Positions 46,144 through 54,175 of a stretch of 54,175 bases of DNA are shown here, one piece after another. The notes beneath the pieces are model-generated. The model saw only the letters and a program-made list of their open reading frames with translations. It was not told where the DNA came from and did no database searches. Where the stretch lies: the NCBI GenBank assembly GCA_001600875.1, contig BCLD01000012.1, forward strand, positions 437,766 through 491,940. The letters are read 5' to 3'. The stretch's first letter is position 1; every line of letters begins with the position of its first letter. The position numbers and the translations under genes were made by a program. The DNA is from Solicoccozyma terricola. Lineage: Eukaryota; Basidiomycota; Tremellomycetes; Filobasidiales; Piskurozymaceae.

Positions 46144-49100
46144 ATGCTTCCACCCACGTCGTCCCCGTCTCGGACGGCTCGGGCGGTACCAGCTCCCGTC
46201 CAAAAAGGAACGACATCAAAGGTCGCTTCATCACCAACCGCACATCCCAAGTTCCCATCTCGATCATCACTCACTAGGACTCTCGCAAAGGGCAAAGGAA
46301 AGATGCCGGACGTCGCGTCTCACTCTTCTTCATGCTCAAAGTGTCGACTTGCGATGGACGCTTCGATGGCATTGTTGGATGGATCTCCTCCGACAATGAT
46401 GTCACCGGATTGCGTCTTGTTCCAGAGCTCTGGTGAAATGCTGCTTTCAGATACCAAGTGTTTTTGCACTAGGCAAGAATCTCCGAAAACGACTGCGGCT
46501 GAGAGTATCCTTCATCGACTGTTCTATAATCGGTAGGTGGTCGGGATGATTATTTTTTTTGGCGTTTTATTGATAGCCTGACTACGACCTCCCTTATTGA
46601 TTTCCTAACCCAAGCTTCCGTATGCATGATCTACCCATCGTTTTCAATGAAGAAGTTGGTGAACTAGAGCGCACAATTCCATCTGAGATGATTCGCGACG
46701 CCATGGTTTCGCCGAACCTCAGCTCACTCACAAACCCCAACGCGTGGGCTGACGCTACGGCAGGGGGACTCAATGATCCAAAGCATATATCGACTAGAAA
46801 AGCAAGAGCGAAGACGATCAAGTTATCAGAGTGGCCGGACTCGGAAGCCAAGTTTGAGATGAGGGAAGAGTTGGTTACATTGGCGAAGTAAGCTGGCTAA
46901 AGCGTGATATGTACTGGTTTGAAGTTTACTGATGCCAGTCTTTCCGTCTTCGCAGGGTATTATGCAAAGAGTCAGTCGGATGTGACCCTCCTATCGTTTT
47001 TTCACAGTGTTCTGATCAATGAAACTCCACGCAGACTTCTATTCGACACCACCGCTCCCGTCGTTTTCGAAGAGCTTACCTACCTCGCCGAAACGCACGG
47101 CTACAACGCCTCACACGGTCCACCATGTGTTTGCGTCCTCTCCTTCTGTCTTCCATGTCTCAAGAATCTCGCCGATAGACTCGTACCTACCTGTCGTCCT
47201 AGACCACCTGATCGTGTCCCGCCTGACTATTCCTTTTTGAGATATTCGGCAAAGGCACTGAGAGCGCAAGGTTTGTTATCCGATTTTAAGAAAGATGGTT
47301 GGGAGGACCAGTTGAAAGCAGCTCAGGATAGGACTGGTGATGAGTTATGGAGGATCGCAATGGAAATCAATCTGGAGAAGGTCTCGAGGGAGTTTATGAA
47401 TAGTCTGCATCGTATCAACCATGAGGTGAGATTTTTTCCCCGTGTGTTCCCGCCAGATCGTTGTGTGATCTAAGCAATTCTTTGCTATTAGCGTTTCTAC
47501 AAACTCCTACACGCTCTCTTCTCCAGCGAATACGATCCTACACGATGCTCATACAAGCCGATCCGCGATACGAACAAGGTCAGCGATGTTCTGGCCCTGA
47601 TCGATGAGGTGTCTGCTATAGATGCTGGATTTCGAAGGGAGCGTGCAGAAAGGGAAAAAGGGAAAGGGAATACTGCATTTGGAAAAGGGTTGTTCAGACG
47701 GGCATCGAAACATTTCACTCAGGCAATCTGTTTGGTATGTGGGGATTCCTGACTGTTTGATGACCCTTCATGGCAAACCACTCACGACTGTCAAAACACA
47801 ACAGGATCCAGATTTTCCGGTATACAGTTTGAACAGAGCGGCAGCATCTCTAAAACTGGAGAGGTACGTCTCCCTTTCGTTCAGTTGCAAAGAATGTCAC
47901 CAATGCGCTTTCGGCACACCCATAGATTTGCCAAAGCCGAAGTAGATTGCACAACCTGTATCAACCTGGATCCTAGGTAAGCGTCAGATTGTTCAGTAGA
48001 ATTCTTTTCTTCCTTCTGACGTTTATCCTCGCTTCCACGCTTCCTTGGCGCAGAAATCCGAAAGCGCTGTTCAGACGAGCGATGGCCAGGAAGGGCCTGG
48101 GTGCATTGGTAGACGCAGAAGCTGGTGAGCCGTTACTGCATCAGACAGTCAGGCAGGGATCTTATGCGCACGCCCCTCTACGCTTAGATCTCAAGCTGGT
48201 GTATGACCTTGAACCGCGCAATGGTACGATTCAAACCGAATTGCAAGCCGTCGTGGAAATGCTACAACGATTAGCCGGGTCGTCGTCGGCAGCGGAATAT
48301 GTGTTTCGCACTCCGATACCTCGCGTGGTTGACACATCAGAAGCGCAGCAAGATCGACACAAGTCGGAGCAGTATTGGCAAGAACGATTCTCAGCGTCTA
48401 TTGGTCCACCTTCACATCTTCATCATGGGACGTCTGGCAGGCCTTGTCGAGCATACAATCAATCGGCGGAAGGATGCACGAAAGGAAATAATTGTCCGGA
48501 CTCTCATATGGTCGACGCCAACTCTATACGTGTCGATGGAATCGATAGGAATTCCTGTGCACATCACCGGCATGGACAGAATGGCAAGGCGACGATGAAT
48601 GGAAAACACACAGACGACGTTGACGAATGTCCCTATGGCCACCCAGCGATTATGGATGTCGACACAGAAGCGGCTTTCAAGGAGATCGAAACGATGTTGA
48701 TGCAGGAAGGCTCGATGAAGGGAGGGTTTCCACTGGATCAGTTGAAGAAGTGAGCGGCGGTTTGTTTTTCAAGCAGTGAATCGAGCTCAACTACCCCCCT
48801 TTGCAGCGCGTACGACGGCGGCGTCTTTGATCCATTCTTCACCGGATCCAAGTTGGCCGGTACCGATACGATGGGCCCGATGGGTGCTGCAGCTCATATC
48901 GCACTCGGTCTGACGGACAAGGAGAGGAAGAAGATCGAACGCATCATGCCGAGTAGGGAAGCTCTAGCAGAACTCATCAAGTAAGTGGTCATTTGGAATG
49001 TGTGGGTTCTCTCTGCAAACCAGTCTCATGCTGAGCTTGGTGATTTCGCGGTTCTTTTCTAGAAAATGCGGAATCACCGCCGGTTCAACGTCCGCTTCAG

Positions 49101-49159
49101 TCTCCGCCGCTTTCACACTTTCCCGCAATGGTACCATCATCTCGAGTTCCAACGTATGA
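46144..49159 (+). CDS. TPR and CCCH zinc-finger protein, function unknown
   Basis: First in-frame ATG at 46144 (MLPPTSSPSRTARAVPAP), basic Ser-rich start. Exons join in frame as FYNRFRMHDLPIVFNEEVGE, then LANLSVFAGYYAKSQSDVTL, a Cys-rich CVCVLSFCLPC and YDPTRCSYKPIRDTNKVSDV. TPR repeats follow: REKGKGNTAFGKGLFRRASK, HFTQAICLDPDFPVYSLNRA, AASLKLERFAKAEVDCTTCI, NLDPRNPKALFRRAMARKGL. A CCCH finger with C-x9-C-x5-C-x3-H spacing comes next (CRAYNQSAEGCTKGNNC, PDSH), then an acidic helix (EAAFKEIETMLMQEGSM) and a C-terminal region ending TLSRNGTIISSSNV. TPRs of this type bind chaperone tails and CCCH fingers often bind RNA; a co-chaperone or RNA role is inference. Nine exons; stop 49157-49159. Confidence 0.8.
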
Positions 49160-49418
49160 AGATGTTGGATGCGCTCAACATTCTGCGGACTCGACCCTTT
49201 CGTTCGCACTTTTCGCTTCAATCTTACGAAATGTTCACGAGGAGGACACATTCATTTAGGATCATCAACGATCTCATACTGTATTTATAACGACATTGTC
49301 CTCTCTACATTCCGAGTTTACGACCGACCCCCTTAGGCAGTTTTATATGCCGACAACAAAATGTTACACCTCCGCCCATTAGACCGCTCATTCCAGCCTG
49401 GCCGGACTGTTACGCTAT

Positions 49419-50713
49419 CTACAACTTTGAAGTCAATTCCGTATCCTCACTTTTTGTCAACTCATCAGTATCATCACTCTTCGTTCCCTCGCTCAATCTC
49501 CGCACCAACTCTTCATCCTTCTCAATACTCTTACATCCTGCAGCAGCCTCTTCCAAAATATCCATAACTCCCAATCTTAGAAACAAGACATTAATCATCC
49601 AAGCTGTCAACCCCCAGACCTCCAAACTCTTCAGATCTAAATCTTCATCTCCTTCAACCGAGCCACTCGTATCAATCAATGTCCGTAGGTTTCGAATTGC
49701 GAGATAATCTTGTCCGAGGATACTATTCGTTGATCCAGGACCTATACGATCTGAAGTGACTCGTTTTCTCAGTCGTCTTCTGACGAGATTGAGTTCTGAT
49801 TCGTTGGGTGATGAAGGAGAGGAGGAGGGAGAGGGAATTAAATGGGATAATGGGAGCGGTATGACATGTAGGACTTCTTGTGTGGATAGATGAAGGGTGT
49901 TTAGGGGTAAGGCCGGGAGGGGATCGGTCGGTGAAACTGTTTGGAAAGTAGATCTGGTAGATGACGGTGGATGTATGAATCCCTGAAACAAGGAAATGTA
50001 ATCAGTCTCGATTCCAAATTGGTAAAACCTTTGATGTTTGAGGGGTGAGGGACTTTGAACACTCACTACAAACCCCCATACCATCAATCCGCCTAAACTT
50101 CTAATCGGTCCATCATCCCATACTTCCCCATCCTCTGAGTAAACATCCTCGTCTGAAACTTTTGCTCGGAGTTTCAATCTACCGATATATTCGACTTGCG
50201 ATGGATGAATACCGAGTTCTTCGTGTGCTTCTCGTAGAGCGGTGGAGTAGAGTGATGAATCGGACTGGGGATGGTGGTGGGGTTTAGTGCCGGGAGGAAG
50301 GGTTTGATTGGTTCAAGATGCTTACAGGATCACATTTCCCACCTGGGAAACTAGAGTTGACATTCTCAGTATTTGGGTGTGTGTGTAAACATCTATGTTC
50401 TTCTGGAGATCAAAATTCTCACCTACCTAACTTCACCACCATGCATCCTCATACCTCCAGGTCGAAGCTGTAGCAGCATACCCGACTCCAACTTCCCACT
50501 GGACTGATCCTTGTGATCAATCAAGTTGACCAGAGGAATCAACACCGCAGCTTCTCCTCTCGACCCCTTCCGTCTCGGTGGGACTGGTGTCCACTCGGGA
50601 GGATGGCGCTGTGCATGAACAGGGATGGCGAGGTGTTGAGCGATAGAGTGTAGGGATTGACGTGTGAATGGTGAGCGGAAGAGAGAGGAGGAGAGTGGGA
50701 GTAGGGACTGCAT
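49419..50713 (-). CDS. PCD1: Coenzyme A diphosphatase, Nudix (PCD1/NUDT7 type)
   Basis: Peroxisomal or mitochondrial Nudix hydrolase that splits CoA and its derivatives. Start chosen at 50713 (MQSLLPLSSSLFRSPFTRQS), an Arg-containing, possibly targeting, N-terminus; ATG 50743 (MDTSHPSSPTM) is an alternative. The CoA-specific motif is MLLQLRPGGMRMHGGEVSFP and the Nudix box is GGKCDPSDSSLYSTALREAH plus EELGI, spaced as in CoA diphosphatases. Joins: GGEV to SFPGGKCDP, then SDSSLYST, then LRAKVSDED...GLMVWGFV to GFIHPPSS. The C-terminal half is longer than usual, including VTSDRIGPGSTNSILGQDYL, LEVWGLTAWMINVLFLRLG and an acidic tail ending LTSKL. No clear C-terminal SKL-type signal: the last three residues are SKL itself, a type 1 peroxisomal signal candidate. 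Stop 49419-49421. Confidence 0.9.
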
Positions 50714-50974
50714 GGTGGGAGAGGATGGATGGGATGTGTCCATGTGGAAGCTGTGGTGTGTGGTGTGTGGTGTGTGGTGTGTGGTGTGTGGGATGGATGC
50801 GATGATGGTGGACCGTTGAACAACCACCACTCGATAGCCGGCCACTTCCCGGTCAACCTATCCCCGCTCTCACTCGCGTCGCGTTTAGCAACATCAACCG
50901 TCAGCCGTTCGTGTTCAACAACACCATCAACACACCCTCCTCGTCCACGCCTCCCATCACCTCTACTATCAACC
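50714..50974. promoter_or_regulatory. Shared divergent promoter, PCD1 / CSM3
   Basis: 261 bases between divergent starts. Contains the heptamer microsatellite at 50752-50790 and a CGCGTCGCG element at about 50875-50883 upstream of CSM3. The latter resembles but does not match the MluI cell-cycle box. Confidence 0.45.
50752..50790. repeat. Tandem TGTGTGG heptamer repeat
   Basis: About five perfect head-to-tail copies of the 7-base unit. It lies 5' of the PCD1 start. Read from upstream ATG 50845 on the minus strand it would encode His/Thr-rich repeats, which argues that translation starts downstream. Confidence 0.85.
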
Positions 50975-52484
50975 ATGGCCCAAGTCGACGACCCTGATCT
51001 CTCCGCCATGTTCGATCTTCCCACACCACCCCGACCCTCCCGTCGTGCGCGTTCCAGATCCACCTCTCTCACACCACCCCGTCAGCTCAATAGACCAGCA
51101 GGACACACCGATCGTGTACCCTTGTTCATGTCTGCTGATGGATCTCCAGAGGCGGAGGTGCGTTCGGGATTAGGTAGAGAAGGGAGTGTGAATGAAGCGT
51201 GGAATGGAGGACAGACTGGTTACCCACTCAATGCAGTCGCTCGTGCTCCTCCTCCTCCTGCTCCTGCTACGTCGACGACCACCGCGACCCAATCGAATAC
51301 CAGACCACGACCTCGATTAGCCAACCAATACAGAGATCATAACCCAACAACGTCAATTCAACGAACACGAGACCAAGCGATGGCTATATTCGATGAACTT
51401 GACGCAGAAGAGAGTGGAAGATTGACAAGTGGGCAACAAGGAGTAGGTAGTGGAGGTGGAGGTGGAACGGGATTCGATCCATTGGCGTTTGGTGCGAGTA
51501 GTGGTTTGAATGGAACGACTAATACCGGAGAAGGAGAACCGGAAATAAAGAAGAGGAGAATGATGCCGAAGATCGATTCGGCAAGGTGAGTTTCGGAGTG
51601 GGGGGTTTTACAACCCGACAGCAGAAACGGAGCCTGTTGGCTCATCCCTACCTCACCCACTCTTGGTGGCTGATCCAGACTCCTCTCCGATAACGGGTTC
51701 CCAAAGCTCATCAAAGAATCAAAGAAGTTTCGTATAAAGGGAAAAGGTGATGAAGTGAGGTGTTTTTTTTTTCTTCCTCACTCCTTCCACGATCATCCGC
51801 CTTACCTGCTTTCACTCCCATCCAGCAATCTGATCTGAATAACCTCCTCTCAATGTATCAACTTTGGGCACATGGTATGTTTCCAAAAGCGACTTTCAAG
51901 GATACAGTGAATAGGATCGAGAAAGTTTGTCATCAGCGTGATATGCAGGTGAGAGTCGTCGATGTGTTTGGCCGCCATTTCATAGAAATGAGGGAATATT
52001 CAAATCCTGATCCGATGGGGTACCTTTTTTCGTCCTTTTTTTTTTTCTTTTTAACCATCTACAGGGTAAAGTCAGAGAATGGAAGCAGGAGGAATACGAG
52101 TTGAGAATGACGGAATTGAGAGGTACACCTACACCACCACCACCACGACCTGAGACTCGAATCTACGATGAGTCGGAAGAAGAGGGTGGTGGTGGTGGCG
52201 GCGGCGGTGGTGGCGGTGGGTTAAACAACAGATTACATGGTCACGATCCTCTCGTCAATAACACCACCGACGAGCCGCCACATGCGGAAGAAGAAGAGAT
52301 GGATTTCGACGTCGATGCTATGATCGCTTTGGCTGAAGCTGAAGCTGAAGAACTGCAACAAATTGGAGGAGGAGGTCTTGGTGGATTGGAGGGAATGGTA
52401 GGCACGGTGAATGTTGTTCGTTCGACGTTGGTAGGTGGTATAGCGGAGGATGATGAGGAGGATTGGGCAGCAATGGATGAGTGA
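50975..52484 (+). CDS. CSM3: Replication fork protection complex subunit (Csm3/Swi3/TIPIN)
   Basis: Partner of Tof1/Swi1/Timeless that stabilises stalled forks in S phase. ATG 50975 (MAQVDDPDLSAMFDLPTPPR). The N-terminal 200 residues are disordered. The Swi3 domain is assembled over three introns: ARLLSDNGFPKLIKESKKFR, IKGKGDEQSDLNNLLSMYQL, WAHGMFPKATFKDTVNRIEK and VCHQRDMQGKVREWKQEEYE. The C-terminus has a poly-Gly run of 12 (GGT/GGC repeat at about 52188-52219) and acidic repeats (ALAEAEAEELQQ), ending DDEEDWAAMDE, stop 52482-52484. Three introns. The one before QSDLNN begins GTGAGG and contains a long T-tract. Complete. Confidence 0.93.
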
Positions 52485-52663
52485 GATGGGTGAGGAGGGA
52501 TTCAAGGGAGAACCCCAAACCGTCCCCCCCAGGGGATAGTTCAGAAGACATATCGCTTATTCGACGAAGGACGGTTTCATTGTAAAAAAGATAATCGTGT
52601 GTTTTACCCCCTGGAATACAAATGCTATTGAACAAATTCCTTGGTTAGAAAAGAAGATGCGAA

Positions 52664-52685
52664 AGAGAGAGAGAGAGAGAGAGAG
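52664..52685. repeat. (AG)11 microsatellite
   Basis: Perfect dinucleotide run in the shared 3' region of CSM3 and UBL3. Confidence 0.9.
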
Positions 52686-52904
52686 CCACCAAAAAGAAAA
52701 AAAAAGAAGAAAGAGAAAAACGTCTAGAGAGCGGCTTTCCAAAAAAAGGTTACAACCCAGATGCTGGAGGGAAAAATACAACTTTTGAACGGTGTATGAC
52801 GAAAAATGGTTGATGGTTGGTAATTAATGCTGATGGAGTGGATAAAGTTGACGTTTGACAGTGTCCTTGATCGAGGAAGATGCTCGAATTCCGCCCGGGA
52901 TTGA

Positions 52905-52918
52905 GGGGGGGGGGGGGG
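52905..52918. repeat. Poly-G run, 14 bases
   Basis: Homopolymer followed by TTGAGGAGGGGGAGG. Length in the assembly may be unreliable. Confidence 0.85.
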
Positions 52919-53098
52919 ATTGAGGAGGGGGAGGATGTGGTTTTGAGAACCCGACTGATTATCGTATTGATCCAAGAGAAAAGATGACGGGGGTTTTGCG
53001 TCGGGATTGCTGAATTCCTCTTCCCCTTCCCAACAACCACCCCTTGGTTACCCCTTGTCCTCTCAAACCCCTCCCACAAAAAAAAACCCCCCGGTCCC

Positions 53099-54175
53099 TC
53101 ACATAACAACACACCTACAACCCCCACCATGACTTTCCTCCTCTCCCATTCTCCTAATTGAATGTCTACCACTACCCCTTCTCGATTGAATTACCAATGA
53201 GGTATCTTGTCCCGTCGTTGTTGGATTCACATTCACAGAATTTCCTCGTGATGTTGATGGTCGAGTTAATGAGAAAGGGAGGATTGATTTTTTGGGACCA
53301 TCTGGTTTTAGGTTTATATTTAATCGTTTTTGGTTTCTAGTTAGCGAGTTGATGGAGGATTTCGGAGGATTGGGTATCGGACTCACCATCTTCAGTGATT
53401 GGGAACGTCCGAACTGATAGATGTACTATAGTAACGTATGGTTCTAATTTAAATCCGAGTCCTGTAATCGTATTCCCCGTGGACCAAAGAAAAAAGAAAA
53501 TCGATCGTCCACAAGAGGTTTTCAGTGGTGGAAGGGAAGGAGATGATTTAACACGACGAGCCCGGTCCTAAATCCAAATAAGAGGAGGGTAGGGTAAACA
53601 TACCAATTAATGTCTGCTCATCAGCTAATAATCTTCCGAGGTAAAGTAATCGAAAATATGAAGGAGTAGCAGGGAGAGGTGATTCTTTAGTCCATTCTGA
53701 GTGGAGGCGCGGGGAGGGTTGAGCGGCAAACGATAGGTTGTATAACATTCCATCAGCTAATTGTATTCCTTGTTTGTTTGTTTATAAAAAAAAAAAAAGA
53801 AAAAAAAGGGGGGAGTAACGTTTGGTAACTCACCAATAGGCCACATATTCCAAATCAATTCTTTCTGTTTTTTTTTGATGATCGATGATCAAGTGTGGTC
53901 GAAAATAAATCATAAACGATCAATCAGATCCCAGGAATAATTAGGAGAGAGCGGAATGGAGAGTACGGGATCTCTGGATAACAAAAAAAAAAAAGGAGAC
54001 TTACAACTCGTCCTATCGTCGTCTCTGGTTCAAACGAATACATGTGTGTTTGTCCACTTATAACCAAGATTTTAAGATTCACCTGAAGGGAGCGGATTAG
54101 AGAGGTGGGTGGGGTGGGTGGGGTGGGTGAGAGGCCGGGGGGGGGGGGGGGGGTTTGAATTCGATTCGATCGAAC
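53099..54175 (-). CDS. UBL3: Membrane-anchored ubiquitin-fold protein (UBL3/MUB), 5' partial
   Basis: Ubiquitin-like protein tethered to membranes by a prenyl group; in animals UBL3 directs sorting into extracellular vesicles. Small exons join in frame. 54005-54082 is VNLKILVISGQTHMYSFEPE plus TTIGRV, then KELIWNMWPI, ADGMLYNLSFAAQPSP, SYFRLLYLGRLLADEQTLIG, LGFKLEPYVTIVHLSVRTFP and ITED. The last exon uses the AG before ATGGTCCC and runs DGPKKSILPFSL to HGGGCRCVVM. The terminal CVVM is a CaaX box with a second Cys two residues upstream, as in UBL3. The linker between WPI and FRLLY is longer than in animal UBL3. The exon at 54082 begins after a good acceptor (CTTCAG), so the start codon lies beyond the window. 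Stop 53099-53101. Confidence 0.87.
54104..54153. repeat. G-rich tract: GGTGGGTGG repeat and 17-base poly-G
   Basis: Alternating GGGT/GGGGT units at 54104-54129 followed by 17 G at 54137-54153, inside the first visible UBL3 intron (C-rich in the transcript). Has the four G-run pattern of a quadruplex-forming sequence. Confidence 0.8.

Larger units (their letters stand above)
52485..53098. other. Convergent 3' intergenic region with simple repeats
   Basis: Between the CSM3 (+) and UBL3 (-) stops. Contains (GA)n at 52664-52685 with a following A-rich tract, and a run of 14 G at 52905-52918. Reading frames through this stretch (Arg/Glu/Lys repeats) are products of the repeat, not genes. Confidence 0.7.

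Noticed and set aside
52597..52788. Basic Arg/Glu/Lys-rich 63-codon frame
   Set aside because: Direct translation of the GA repeat and A-rich tract in a 3' region.
53548..54082. Dsc3-type (DUF2407) ubiquitin-like ligase subunit
   Set aside because: The ubiquitin fold is followed by a short tail ending in a CaaX box and no transmembrane segments, which fits UBL3/MUB instead.
1..54175. tRNA, rRNA, CRISPR or transposon sequences
   Set aside because: Scanned by eye for tRNA B-boxes with paired arms, terminal repeats, transposase or reverse-transcriptase motifs and spaced direct repeats; nothing convincing.

Overview
The window is nuclear DNA of a fungus, most likely a basidiomycete close to the Tremellomycetes (Cryptococcus/Kwoniella/Tremella type). 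Genes lie on both strands about every 3 kb. Most are cut by several short introns of roughly 50-110 bases with GT...AG ends and CTAAC/CTGAC-like branch sites. The gene content (GLT1, GDB1, PSO2, CSM3, PWP1, GYP1, DRN1, a TDG-type glycosylase, a prenylated UBL3) is that of a filamentous or basidiomycetous yeast rather than Saccharomyces. The species assignment is inference. I see no rRNA, tRNA, CRISPR array or transposon.

Layout. 1-7277 (+) is glutamate synthase GLT1, cut at its 5' end by the window. 7718-9429 (-) is a DOMON plus cytochrome b561 membrane protein, followed by 1.3 kb with no confident gene. 10699-12497 (-) is a G/T(U)-mismatch DNA glycosylase, divergent from a methyltransferase with a long disordered N-terminus (12711-15529, +). 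15600-17718 (-) is PWP1, divergent from the Rab-GAP GYP1 (18099-21054, +). 21123-23981 (-) is the DRN1/CWF19L1 debranching-associated factor with four zinc knuckles. 24231-30026 (-) is glycogen debranching enzyme. 30453-31655 (+) is an EEF1AKMT4-like methyltransferase. 32089-32840 (-) is an orphan gene and 33231-34984 (-) a probably GPI-anchored aspartic protease.

36101-39762 (-) is the cross-link repair nuclease PSO2/SNM1, which contains a 36-N assembly gap inside an intron. It is divergent from an LSB1/PIN3-type SH3 protein (39979-41217, +). 41812-43920 (-) is a NIPA-type magnesium transporter, divergent from a six-cysteine surface protein (44747-45829, +). 46144-49159 (+) is a TPR plus CCCH zinc-finger protein. 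49419-50713 (-) is the CoA diphosphatase PCD1, divergent from the replication-fork protection subunit CSM3 (50975-52484, +). 53099-54175 (-) is a UBL3/MUB-type prenylated ubiquitin-fold protein whose first exon lies outside the window.

The genes are mostly unrelated housekeeping functions and do not form a pathway. Three act in genome maintenance (TDG, PSO2, CSM3), each in a tight divergent pair with 200-260 bases between start codons. I found no clear new multi-gene system. The most unusual items are single genes and gene structures: terminal micro-exons of 6 and 8 bases in PSO2 and the SH3 gene, the four-knuckle DRN1, the TPR-CCCH fusion, the disordered-methyltransferase fusion, the orphan at 32.1-32.8 kb, and a triple CACGTG cluster between PWP1 and GYP1. 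Exon joins were deduced by hand from reading frame, splice consensus and family motifs.
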